A stretch of DNA of 64,000 nucleotides from Pseudolabrys sp. (GTDB lineage: Bacteria; Pseudomonadota; Alphaproteobacteria; Rhizobiales; Xanthobacteraceae): contig SHVM01000002.1 in the NCBI GenBank assembly GCA_009694265.1, positions 1-64,000 of the forward strand, given 5' to 3'. The position numbers were made by a program, and so were the translations under genes. The notes below the pieces were generated by a model that saw only the letters and a list, made by a program, of their open reading frames with translations, was not told the origin of the DNA and made no database searches. This document shows, in pieces, positions 1-8,660 of this stretch; position 1 is the stretch's first letter; every line of letters begins with the position of its first letter.

Positions 1-85
1 GCGCAGCTTTGCCCTGTGCCATCGACACTTCAATCTGACGAAGCAGCGTCACAATCTGCTCTGCACCAAACCTCTTCTTCGGCAT
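1..85 (-). mobile_element. IS3-family transposase OrfA, N-terminal fragment (element continues off the left edge)
   Basis: Reverse-strand translation from the ATG at 85 is MPKKRFGAEQIVTLLRQIEVSMAQGKAA, the typical start of IS3-family OrfA (HTH_Tnp_1). Truncated by the window edge. Confidence 0.8.
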
Positions 86-148
86 GACCAAGCTCCTTTC
101 CAAGCTATTCTCTCACAACGCTTGGTCCAAAAAAGCCAGGTCAGGTCA

Positions 149-289
149 TTAGGTTCCCGTCTCGGTCGAGCGCGGTTTGAAGCCGGTCCCGCCGCAGCGC
201 TGACATTTCACTTTCTTGTCGCCCAGCTTGATCAGCCCTTTGCCTTCGCAATTAGCGCATTTTTCTTTTTTCTTACCGAGCTTCTGCAT
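149..289 (-). CDS. 46-aa zinc-ribbon / DnaJ-type CxxCxGxG small protein
   Basis: Manual translation: MQKLGKKKEKCANCEGKGLIKLGDKKVKCQRCGGTGFKPRSTETGT*. Two CxxC knuckles (CANCEGKG and CQRCGGTG). Shorter than the ORF-track cutoff. Confidence 0.65.
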   Translation of the reverse strand: MQKLGKKKEKCANCEGKGLIKLGDKKVKCQRCGGTGFKPRSTETGT

Positions 290-319
290 GGTTTCTCCAA
301 ATCCAAGACCGAATTAAAT

Positions 320-760
320 TTATTGTAGTTTGATGTCTTTCGCGCCCATGAAAAAGCCCTTGCCGTCGGCGCGCTTGCAGGTCACCCCGGCCGCGGCTGA
401 ATCGCAGGTGAACGGGCCATGCGACCAGCCCAAGCCATGCGCGAAAACATTATCGGCACCGCAGCAACTTGGATCGCCGACATTATTGAACCGGCGAACG
501 TTTTTCGGCGTCAGCACCACGCGCACGTATTTCGACTCGCTGCGATCACACGACAGTTCCGGGCCGCCATCGAAAGGCTTATAGACCGGCGCGCCGCCCT
601 TCGGTGTGAAGGTACACTCGATGGTTTTCGAGGGCATGACGAAATTGATCTGGCCGTTTGCGCCGGCGGGAAAAACCGCGGGCGTCTGCGCGAACGCCAT
701 GCCGTTGGCCACGGCAAGCATGAAACAGCATGAGGTCAAGCCAGTCAGCAAGGTTTTCAT
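320..760 (-). CDS. Secreted DUF6636-like protein
   Basis: Signal peptide, then IECTFTPKGG...LSCDRSESKYVRVVL...GVTCKRADGKGFFMGAKDIKLQ with several Cys, matching DUF6636-type proteins. Confidence 0.6.
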   Translation of the reverse strand: MKTLLTGLTSCCFMLAVANGMAFAQTPAVFPAGANGQINFVMPSKTIECTFTPKGGAPVYKPFDGGPELSCDRSESKYVRVVLTPKNVRRFNNVGDPSCCGADNVFAHGLGWSHGPFTCDSAAAGVTCKRADGKGFFMGAKDIKLQ

Positions 761-892
761 GTAAATCCTCTTTGAAAAAATGACTTCGCGCGGGGATGCT
801 ACACCGTTTCATGCCCAAGGCGCCATGCGGGGACGGCCGTTCAGCCTGAATATGATCCCGGATTTCGCTTCGTTCCATCCGGGCTACGCTTG

Positions 893-1351
893 CTAGGATC
901 GCGCAGTGCTCGCTCTAACATGCGAGAGCGCCGCGACGAAGAGCAGAAGGGTCGTGACCGCGGAGACGAGACAATAAATGCAGAAGGCGTGGATGAAGGC
1001 GATCTGCAAGTAGCCAAAATAGATCGAGAAGCACACACCCAAGGCGGCGTAGGCCAGCGCGCCGTAACGCAGCCCGCGCGAGAATGGATCGAATGCCAAC
1101 AGCGCCGCCAAGCCGAACATGTAAAGGTAATAGACGACGCCGAAATACCCCACCGGCAGTTTGTAGATGCGCGCATAGGGGCTGTTGGCGACCTCGTTGC
1201 AGCCATTGATCGGCGGCGGGCACCACAGCTCCAAGCCGTTATAGAGCTGGTAGACATCATAGAATGCGACACTGGTCCCCAGCAGCGCGAGCGCGAGCAT
1301 GATAATGGGAGCGTAGAAACCTTTTTTCATGATTGACCCATTTGCGGGCAA
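893..1351 (-). CDS. Vitamin K epoxide reductase (VKOR) family membrane protein
   Basis: Multi-TM protein with NGCNEVANSPYARIYKLPVGYFGVVYY and C-terminal CIYC redox motif. The start may be the internal Met at 1330. Confidence 0.8.
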   Translation of the reverse strand: MPANGSIMKKGFYAPIIMLALALLGTSVAFYDVYQLYNGLELWCPPPINGCNEVANSPYARIYKLPVGYFGVVYYLYMFGLAALLAFDPFSRGLRYGALAYAALGVCFSIYFGYLQIAFIHAFCIYCLVSAVTTLLLFVAALSHVRASTARS

Positions 1352-1642
1352 AATAGGTCGAATTTACTTTTCTCTTCGAAAGCCAATGTGAATGCTGGCA
1401 ATAAACCAGACGCCGCGCTTTGCGATGCATCAAACGAACGCGCTTCCCCTGCTCCCCTTGGAGTAGAGGGAAGCGGGAATGGCTCATCGTTGTCGGCGCC
1501 AAACTTTCATTTGTCATCACTGGGCTTGTCCCGTTGATCCCGCTTAGGATGGCAATGCGAGTCCTTAAGCGAGATGCCCGGGTCAAGCCCGGGCATGACA
1601 ACAAATGGAGTTATCAGCGAAAGTAAAACCAGGACAGCACCC

Positions 1643-1687
1643 TACTTCCCCTACTTCCCCTACTTCCCCTACTTCCCCTACTTCCCC
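1643..1687. repeat. Tandem repeat, 5 x 9 bp (tacttcccc), overlapping the parB stop codon
   Basis: Direct reading: tacttcccc repeated five times. Confidence 0.95.
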
Positions 1688-2556
1688 AACTTCCTAATCA
1701 CCCCATCCAGCTGATCCAAATCGCGATACTTGATATGCAGCGTGCCGCCCTGGCCGCGGTGATCGACGCTCACCGCCAGCCCCAAAGCATCGGATAATTT
1801 TTTCTCCAGCGCCTTGGTGTCGGGGTCCTTGGCGCCGCTGGTATAGCCCTTGGCCGTGTTGCGCAGATCGCGCGCCTGCATGGTGCCGTCCTTGCGCGCG
1901 GCCGCTTCGACCTGGCGCACGTTCAAGCCACGCTTGATGATTTCCTGCGCGACTTCAAGCGCGTTCGGCTGGCCGACCAGCTGGCGCGCGTGACCGGCCG
2001 AAAGCTGGCCGGATGAAATGAGCGCCTTCACCGGCTCCGACAGCTTCAAGAGCCGCACGAGATTGGCCACATGCGAACGGCTCTTGCCGACGATCTGCGC
2101 GACGTCATCCTGGCTGCGATCGAATTTTTCCATCAACGCCTGATAGCCGGCCGCTTCTTCGATCGGATTCAAATCGGCGCGCTGCACATTTTCGATGATG
2201 GCGAATTCGAGCGCCTGCGCGTCGGTCGCTTCCACAATGGCAATCGGCACGTCGTGCAGGCCGGCGCGCTGCGCGGCGCGCCATCGCCGCTCGCCGGCGA
2301 TGATTTCGAAATGATCGGCCTTAGCCCGCGCGGGCCGCACCACGATCGGCTGGATGATGCCGTGCTCTTTGATCGAGGCGGCGAGTTCGTTGAGTTCAGC
2401 TTCGGTGAAATTGCGGCGCGGGTTGTGCGGATTGGCGGTGAGGTTTTCGACCGGCGCGCGCCGCGGTTTGCGCGCGCTGTCTACCGAGGGCGACTCTTCG
2501 CTCACCTCGCCCATCAGCGAGGCCAGGCCGCGTCCCAATCGCGAGTGATCCACCAT
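1678..2556 (-). CDS. parB: Chromosome partitioning protein ParB
   Basis: RGLASLMGE, NPHNPRRNFTEAELNELAASIKEHGIIQPIVVRP, EIIAGERRWRAAQRAG, and HTH KSRSHVANLVRLLKL. Confidence 0.97.
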   Translation of the reverse strand: MVDHSRLGRGLASLMGEVSEESPSVDSARKPRRAPVENLTANPHNPRRNFTEAELNELAASIKEHGIIQPIVVRPARAKADHFEIIAGERRWRAAQRAGLHDVPIAIVEATDAQALEFAIIENVQRADLNPIEEAAGYQALMEKFDRSQDDVAQIVGKSRSHVANLVRLLKLSEPVKALISSGQLSAGHARQLVGQPNALEVAQEIIKRGLNVRQVEAAARKDGTMQARDLRNTAKGYTSGAKDPDTKALEKKLSDALGLAVSVDHRGQGGTLHIKYRDLDQLDGVIRKLGK

Positions 2557-2626
2557 CGCCGCCGCTCCCGAATGTCTCGCTACGCTTGCCTCTTAAGTGT
2601 TTTCGTTTCGCTGCGTTATTTTCTTT

Positions 2627-2701
2627 GTCATTGCCGGACTTAATCCGGCAATCCATCTTCTTTCAAAAAAGATGGATGCGCGGGTCAAGCCCGCGCATGA
2701 C
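2627..2701. repeat. Compound palindromic repeat between parA and parB
   Basis: gtcattgccggacttaatccggcaat...catcttctttcaaaaaagatg...cgcgggtcaagcccgcgcatgac; three nested or adjacent hairpins. Confidence 0.75.
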
Positions 2702-2713
2702 GGTTGTGATCGC

Positions 2714-3580
2714 CTACCCCGCCTTCAATTCCTTCTCACGCTGAATGATCTCGGTGGCGAGGCGCAAGTAAGCTTCACTGCCGACGCATTTCAAATCATA
2801 GACCAGCACCGGCTTGCCGTAGGACGGCGCTTCCGAAATGCGCACGTTACGCGGGATCATCGTCTCGTAAACCTTGCGGCCCATGAACTGACGCACGTCG
2901 GCGACAACCTGGTTGGCGAGATTGTTGCGTGAGTCGTACATGGTGAGCACGATGCCGTGGATGGTAAGATTCGGATTGAGCGTGGTCTTGACCTGCTCGA
3001 CGGTCTTGAGCAATTGCGACAATCCTTCGAGCGCGAAGAATTCGCATTGCAGCGGAACGAGAATTGAATCCGCCGCGGCCATGGCGTTGACCGTGATCAG
3101 ATTGAGCGACGGCGGGCAGTCGACCAGCACATAGGTGAAGTCGTAGCTGCGCGTGCCGGTGTTGAGATTGGCGAGCGCGCTGCGCAAACGGAACGCGCGG
3201 TCGCGCGACTGGCCGATTTCGAGTTCCAAACCTGAGAGGTCCATGGTCGAGGGCGCGATGAAAAGTTGCGGCACCGCCGTCGGGATCACCGCATCGCGCA
3301 TCGGCGCCGCGCCCGTGAGCACGTCATAGGTCGAAGTGCGGCGCGCCTTGCGCTCAATGCCGAGCCCGGTCGAGGCGTTGCCCTGCGGGTCGAGATCGAC
3401 GATCAGCACGTGCTCGCCGATGGCGGCCAAGGCGGTGCCGAGATTGATCGCCGTGGTGGTCTTGCCAACGCCGCCCTTCTGGTTGGCGATCGCCAGCACC
3501 CGCGGGCGGCCGGCCGGGGCCTTGGCATCCAGTTTGGCGAAGGGGACGAGCTGCGGGTCGGATGTCGGGGTATCAGTCAT
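2714..3580 (-). CDS. parA: Chromosome partitioning ATPase ParA
   Basis: Deviant Walker A KGGVGKTTTAINLGTALA, VLIVDLDPQGNASTGLG; adjacent to parB. Confidence 0.97.
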   Translation of the reverse strand: MTDTPTSDPQLVPFAKLDAKAPAGRPRVLAIANQKGGVGKTTTAINLGTALAAIGEHVLIVDLDPQGNASTGLGIERKARRTSTYDVLTGAAPMRDAVIPTAVPQLFIAPSTMDLSGLELEIGQSRDRAFRLRSALANLNTGTRSYDFTYVLVDCPPSLNLITVNAMAAADSILVPLQCEFFALEGLSQLLKTVEQVKTTLNPNLTIHGIVLTMYDSRNNLANQVVADVRQFMGRKVYETMIPRNVRISEAPSYGKPVLVYDLKCVGSEAYLRLATEIIQREKELKAG

Positions 3581-3657
3581 GACGGCGTTTCTATCGGTTG
3601 TTCTGGACCTGGCAGCTCATGCACTCGGAGGCGAGGAATACGTCCTCACAGGCGAGC

Positions 3658-4326
3658 TTAGGGGCGTCTATGAGCCTTAAGACCGCGAATGAGGAGGATA
3701 TTGCCCTCCGGGCTGGTCTTGCTGGGCACTTTCGAGCTCTCAAGTGTCCAATATTTAGCGGCTTCGGTCAATTCAGCGTCTACATCTTGACCCTTGGGGA
3801 AGATTCCGAGCGCTCCCCGCTCGATCAGTGGAAAGCTCTGATCGCAAAGGGTTTTCAACGGGGATAACGCGCGCGCCGTCACGACATCCACGTTGTCCCC
3901 GTAGCTGTCCCCAAAATTCTCCGCCCTAATCTGGTGGACCACCGCCGGAATCCGCGTCACGCGCACCGCCTCGCGCAAAAAATTGGCTTTTTTGCCTACG
4001 CTTTCAATCAGATGGACCAGAGCGCCGGGCTTATCCGCCAGCGCGCAAGCGATCGGAATGCCGGGAAATCCGGCGCCGGATCCGTAATCCGCCCAGACCA
4101 ACGCATCCGGCGCATGATCGATGAGCTGGAGCGAGTCGGAGATGTGGCGAGACCACAGCAGAGGAAGCGTTGATTCTGCCACGAGGTTGATCTTCTTCTG
4201 CCAAAGCAACAGCAGAGCAACGAAGATCTCGAGACGTTCTTGTGTTTCACATGAAACAGGTGTGAGCGAAAACGCACGTTTTTTATCGGCGTCGCGCTCG
4301 AAATCGCCCTGCCCGCGCTTGCTCAC
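3658..4326 (-). CDS. rsmG: 16S rRNA (guanine527-N7)-methyltransferase RsmG
   Basis: [18 protein letters not shown] motif, [10 protein letters not shown]; conserved synteny mnmG-rsmG-parA-parB. Confidence 0.93.
   Translation of the reverse strand: MSKRGQGDFERDADKKRAFSLTPVSCETQERLEIFVALLLLWQKKINLVAESTLPLLWSRHISDSLQLIDHAPDALVWADYGSGAGFPGIPIACALADKPGALVHLIESVGKKANFLREAVRVTRIPAVVHQIRAENFGDSYGDNVDVVTARALSPLKTLCDQSFPLIERGALGIFPKGQDVDAELTEAAKYWTLESSKVPSKTSPEGNILLIRGLKAHRRP
4243..4258. promoter_or_regulatory. Near-consensus parS-like site inside rsmG
   Basis: tgtttcacatgaaaca, one mismatch to TGTTTCACGTGAAACA. Confidence 0.6.
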
Positions 4327-6188
4327 GCGCTTTTCTTGGTGCGGCCGCGTTTCACATGCGCGACAAGCAGCGTCAGCGCCGCCGGCGTCATGCCATCGAT
4401 CTTGCTCGCATGTCCGATCGTGCGCGGCCGATGCGATTGCAGTTTTTGTTTTGCTTCGTTCGACAGTCCCGGCAACGCGGCGTAATCGAAATCGTCGGGC
4501 AAAGCGAAACTTTCATCGCGCCGGTACGACGCGACATCCGCCGCCTGGCGCGACAGATAAACATCGTACTTGGCATCGATCTCGATCTGCTCGGCGATTT
4601 TTGGCGCGAGGGTACCGAAGCGCGGCCAGATTTTCGCAAGATCCGATATCGCAATGTTGGGGTATGACAACATTTCAAACGCCGTGCGCCGGTGCCCGTC
4701 TTTGTTGAGCGTAATGCCGTGGCGCTCCGCTTCTTTCGGCGTGAGCGAAACTGAATTTGCAAATTCTCGCGCAGCATTTATGGCCGATGATTTTTCGCCA
4801 TAGGCGCGCGCACGTTCAGACCCGATGCAGCCGATTGCATTTCCCATATCGGTCAAACGCTGATCCGCATTGTCAGCGCGCAGCTTCAAACGATACTCCG
4901 CGCGCGACGTAAACATTCGGTACGGTTCGCTAACACCGCGCGTCACCAAATCGTCGATCATCACGCCGATATAGGCTTGCGCGCGATCAAAAATAATATC
5001 AGCCCCGCCGGAGGCTTTTGCCGCCGCGTTGAGACCTGCAAGAAGTCCCTGTGCCGCAGCCTCTTCGTAGCCGGTGGTGCCGTTGATCTGGCCCGCGAGA
5101 TAAAGGCCGTGCAGCCGTTTTGTCTCTAGCGTCGGATTGAGCTCGCGCGGATCGACGTAATCATATTCGATCGCATAACCTGGCCGCACGAAGCGCGCAT
5201 TTTCCAAACCGGGTATCGTCGCGACCAGCGCGTGCTGAACTTCTTCCGGCAGTGATGTGGAAATTCCATTCGGATAAACGGTGGTGTCGTCGAGACCTTC
5301 CGGCTCCAGAAATATCTGGTGTCCGTCGCGCTCGCCGAACTTCACGATCTTGTCTTCGATCGATGGACAATAGCGCGGACCGCGGCTGGCGATCTGGCCG
5401 GAATACATCGGCGAGCGATGCACATTGGCGCGGATGATTTCATGTGTTGCTGCAACGGTGCGCGTGATGCCGCATTCGATTTGGCGGTTTTGAATGCACT
5501 CGGTGAGCATTGAGAATGGCTCGGGCACGTCGTCGCCGGGCTGCATCTCAAGGCTTTGCCAATCGATGCTGCGGCCATCGAGACGCGGCGGCGTGCCAGT
5601 TTTTAAACGGCCAAGCGTGAAACCGAATTTTTCCAGCGTATTTGACAAACCAATTGCCGGCGCTTCGCCGGCGCGGCCGGCGGGAATTTGTTTTTCGCCG
5701 ATATGGATGAGGCCGCGCAAAAAAGTGCCGGTGGTCAAAACCACCGCGCCCGTTGCGATCTCACGGCCATCGATGAATTTCACCCCGCAAACGCGGGCGT
5801 TTTCGACTACCAGGTCATCGGCCTCAGCTTCAATGACCTCAAGGTTGGGCGTAGCTCGGATCGCTTCCTGCATCGCGGCCGCATAGAGCTTGCGGTCGGC
5901 CTGGGCGCGCGGACCCCTAACAGCAGGCCCTTTGCGACGATTGAGAACGCGGAATTGAATGCCGCCTTTGTCGGTGACATGGCCCATGAGGCCGTCCAGG
6001 GCATCGATTTCCCGCACCAGATGGCCCTTTCCGAGCCCACCGATGGCCGGATTGCAGGACATGGCGCCAATGGTCGCGAAGCGATGGGTCACCAGGGCCG
6101 TCCGCGCGCCCATACGGGCGCTAGCGGCCGCGGCCTCACAGCCGGCATGACCGCCGCCAATCACGACGACATCGAAATGCGTGCGCAT
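4323..6188 (-). CDS. mnmG: tRNA uridine-5-carboxymethylaminomethyl modification enzyme MnmG (GidA)
   Basis: [81 protein letters not shown]. Confidence 0.97.
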   Translation of the reverse strand: MRTHFDVVVIGGGHAGCEAAAASARMGARTALVTHRFATIGAMSCNPAIGGLGKGHLVREIDALDGLMGHVTDKGGIQFRVLNRRKGPAVRGPRAQADRKLYAAAMQEAIRATPNLEVIEAEADDLVVENARVCGVKFIDGREIATGAVVLTTGTFLRGLIHIGEKQIPAGRAGEAPAIGLSNTLEKFGFTLGRLKTGTPPRLDGRSIDWQSLEMQPGDDVPEPFSMLTECIQNRQIECGITRTVAATHEIIRANVHRSPMYSGQIASRGPRYCPSIEDKIVKFGERDGHQIFLEPEGLDDTTVYPNGISTSLPEEVQHALVATIPGLENARFVRPGYAIEYDYVDPRELNPTLETKRLHGLYLAGQINGTTGYEEAAAQGLLAGLNAAAKASGGADIIFDRAQAYIGVMIDDLVTRGVSEPYRMFTSRAEYRLKLRADNADQRLTDMGNAIGCIGSERARAYGEKSSAINAAREFANSVSLTPKEAERHGITLNKDGHRRTAFEMLSYPNIAISDLAKIWPRFGTLAPKIAEQIEIDAKYDVYLSRQAADVASYRRDESFALPDDFDYAALPGLSNEAKQKLQSHRPRTIGHASKIDGMTPAALTLLVAHVKRGRTKKSA

Positions 6189-6244
6189 TTGCGCCTTGTA
6201 GCGGAGGGCCGCTGGCGGGTCAAAAACATCCCGTTTTTGCGGAA

Positions 6245-6260
6245 TGTTTCACGTGAAACA
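6245..6260. promoter_or_regulatory. parS: parS centromere site (perfect palindrome)
   Basis: tgtttcacgtgaaaca is identical to the conserved bacterial parS consensus. It lies between mnmG and mnmE, about 3 kb from parAB. Confidence 0.93.
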
Positions 6261-6442
6261 CTGTCAAATAGGTATCAAATTACTGTTGATCTGCTTGTTC
6301 TTAGGCTCGAACTGCGCATCCTCGGGGCAGAATATCCGCTGCTCGTGGCCGAGCCAAATTACTCTTCTGGGTGCGCTTCGTGGCAGAACACTTGGTCCGA
6401 CCTCTTTGACGCCATTCGGCCAGCTATTTGCCCAAAAACTGG

Positions 6443-7918
6443 CTACTTGCCAATGCAGAAGTCACGGAAGATCACGTCCAGGATATCCTCGACATCCACA
6501 CGGCCGGTCAGCCGCCCGAGCGCGCGAGCGGCGATACGCAGCTCCTCTGCCAGCAAATCCTCATGCCCCGCTACTTCGCGCGCCAGCGCCCGGCGCAGGG
6601 CCGCCAGGACCTCCTCGAGCGCGTAGCGATGACGCACGCGGGTGACCAGCGAGGATTCGGCACCGGCCAGGAAAGCCTCGGCGTGACGGGCCAACCGATC
6701 CAACAGCAGGTCAAATCCCTCACCTGTTGTGGCCGATAAATTGAACTCCAAGTCATTATTATAGGATATAGATTCATTTTTATTGCTTAACGGAGCATTA
6801 ACCAAGCTTCTCAAGGGTTTATTAGATCGTAAAGGTAATTCACTCTTATTGATATTATGCTTTTGATGTTCATTCTTTGATCTAACCTGTTGAATCAGAT
6901 CAATTTTGTTACGGATTAGCCAGGTCGCCGGTGCCGACAGGCTTTGCTCCACCAGCACAGTGCGATCCGGCAGTCCGGGGCCGCTGGCCTCGCCCGCATC
7001 CACCACCCACAGCACGAGGTCGGCGCCGTCCGCTCGCTCACGTGCGCGGCGCACGCCTTCCAGCTCGACCGGGTCGTCCGTTTCGCGAATGCCGGCGGTA
7101 TCGAGCAGAGTCACCGGCAGGCCGCCGAGATCGAGATGCACCTCGATCACGTCGCGGGTGGTCCCGGCATAGGGCGAGACAATCGCCGCCTCACGCTTGG
7201 CGATCCGGTTGAGCAGCGTCGACTTGCCGGCATTGGGCGGGCCTGCAATCGCCACCACCAGGCCTTCGCGCAGCCGCTCGCCACGGCCGCCATCGGCCAG
7301 CGCGGCCGCGATCTCGTCCGCCAGTTCGCGCGCGATTGTCAGCGCCGGCTGAACTAGATTTTCCGGCACGTCGCCCTCGTCGGAAAAATCGATCCTCGCT
7401 TCGACCAGCGCCAGCGCCTGGATCAGCCTTTGTCGCCAGGTCTCCGCGCGGCCCCCAAGCAAGCCCTTCATCTGGCGGAACGCCTGCCGGCGCTGGCCTT
7501 GCGTCTCAGCAGCCACCAGGTCGGCGAGGCCTTCGACCGCGGTCAGATCGAGCTTGCCATTCTCGAAGGCGCGGCGGGTGAACTCGCCGGCCTCGGCCGG
7601 ACGCAGGCCCTCGATGCGCCCGAGCGCCGTTAGCACCGCGCCAATCACCGCGCGGCCGCCGTGCAGCTGCAGCTCGGCTGTGTCCTCGCCGGTCTCGCTG
7701 TGCGGCGCGGGAAACCACAGGATGAGCGCCTCGTCGATGATCTCGTTTGTTAGCGGGTCGCGAATGCGGGCCAGCGCAGCCTGGCGCGGCTCGGGACTTT
7801 TGCCGGTGAGAGCCTGCAACGCCGCGCCCGCGCGCGGGCCGGAAATGCGGATGACGGCAATGGCCGCTGGCGGGCGGCCGGAACTGAGGGCGAAGATCGT
7901 GGGGCGGGTGGGGGGCAT
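6443..7918 (-). CDS. mnmE: tRNA modification GTPase MnmE (TrmE), with an unusual insertion in the G domain
   Basis: GPPNAGKSTLLNRI (G1), GTTRDVIEV, DTAGIRETDDPVE, NKID (G4), C-terminal FCIGK. Confidence 0.96.
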   Translation of the reverse strand: MPPTRPTIFALSSGRPPAAIAVIRISGPRAGAALQALTGKSPEPRQAALARIRDPLTNEIIDEALILWFPAPHSETGEDTAELQLHGGRAVIGAVLTALGRIEGLRPAEAGEFTRRAFENGKLDLTAVEGLADLVAAETQGQRRQAFRQMKGLLGGRAETWRQRLIQALALVEARIDFSDEGDVPENLVQPALTIARELADEIAAALADGGRGERLREGLVVAIAGPPNAGKSTLLNRIAKREAAIVSPYAGTTRDVIEVHLDLGGLPVTLLDTAGIRETDDPVELEGVRRARERADGADLVLWVVDAGEASGPGLPDRTVLVEQSLSAPATWLIRNKIDLIQQVRSKNEHQKHNINKSELPLRSNKPLRSLVNAPLSNKNESISYNNDLEFNLSATTGEGFDLLLDRLARHAEAFLAGAESSLVTRVRHRYALEEVLAALRRALAREVAGHEDLLAEELRIAARALGRLTGRVDVEDILDVIFRDFCIGK

Positions 7919-7954
7919 TGCGGGGGTATATATGCCGATGACAAGTCAGAGCGC

Positions 7955-8371
7955 CTACACGCAATCCATCTCGATGTCGAACAGTCCCGGCCACGAGTGG
8001 ATGAACATGAAAATCCGCGACGGCGCGTCTTTCGGGAAATAGCGGTCATAGGCGGCGTTGAAGGTTGCGAAGTGCGCTGGTCCCGGCACGCAATAGACAT
8101 TGCACTTGATCACCTGCGAGAGCGACGAGCCGGCGGCCTCCAGGCAATGCTTGAGCTGGCCCAATATAAGCTCGCATTGCCGCTCGAAGGCGACCTGCTT
8201 GATCTCGCCGGTTTCCGGATCGAACGGCGGCAGGCCCGACAGATAGACGAAGCCGTTGGCAATGGTGACCGGGTGCGCCACGCCGCCTTTTCTATAGCGC
8301 TCCAGATAAGTCGAAAACGGCTCACCCGCATGCGTTTGATCATGAGTGTTCCTCTTAAGTGAGACCGCCAT
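7955..8371 (-). CDS. RidA (YjgF/YER057c/UK114) family protein
   Basis: FVYLSGLPPFDPETGEIKQVAFERQCELILGQLKHCLEAAGSSLSQVIKCNVYC. Start chosen at MAVSLKRN. Confidence 0.85.
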   Translation of the reverse strand: MAVSLKRNTHDQTHAGEPFSTYLERYRKGGVAHPVTIANGFVYLSGLPPFDPETGEIKQVAFERQCELILGQLKHCLEAAGSSLSQVIKCNVYCVPGPAHFATFNAAYDRYFPKDAPSRIFMFIHSWPGLFDIEMDCV

Positions 8372-8593
8372 TCTAGCACGCGGCTTTGGCTGTTCGACTA
8401 TCGTGTCCCGGGCGCAGCGCAGCGTGAGCAATAAGCGCGTTTACGCGCATCTTCGACGCGCTATGGCGAACGGTGCGCTGCAGACCCGAGACCCAGCTTG
8501 AGCAAGAAGCTGGACCCCAGATCAGCGTCGCACCACTCCGCTTCGCTACGTGCTGCGCCGCTTCGGGGGAACACCGATTTCCAACTCTCCGCA

Positions 8594-8630
8594 GTCATTC
8601 CGGGGCACGCGAAGCCGAACCCGGAATGAC
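8594..8630. repeat. Dispersed palindromic repeat (gtcattccgggg...acccggaatgac)
   Basis: Inverted arms gtcattccgg / ccggaatgac; near-identical copy at 19991-20029. Confidence 0.85.
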
Positions 8631-8660
8631 GGCAAGATGATTCCGCGTTAGGTTGCGGCA

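Noticed and set aside
1643-1687. Possible CRISPR-like array
   Set aside because: Units are 9 bp with no spacers; a simple tandem repeat and no cas genes nearby.
4343-4358. Third parS-like site (gtttcacatgcgcgac in mnmG 3' end)
   Set aside because: Only the left half matches the parS consensus; right arm lacks GTGAAAC symmetry.
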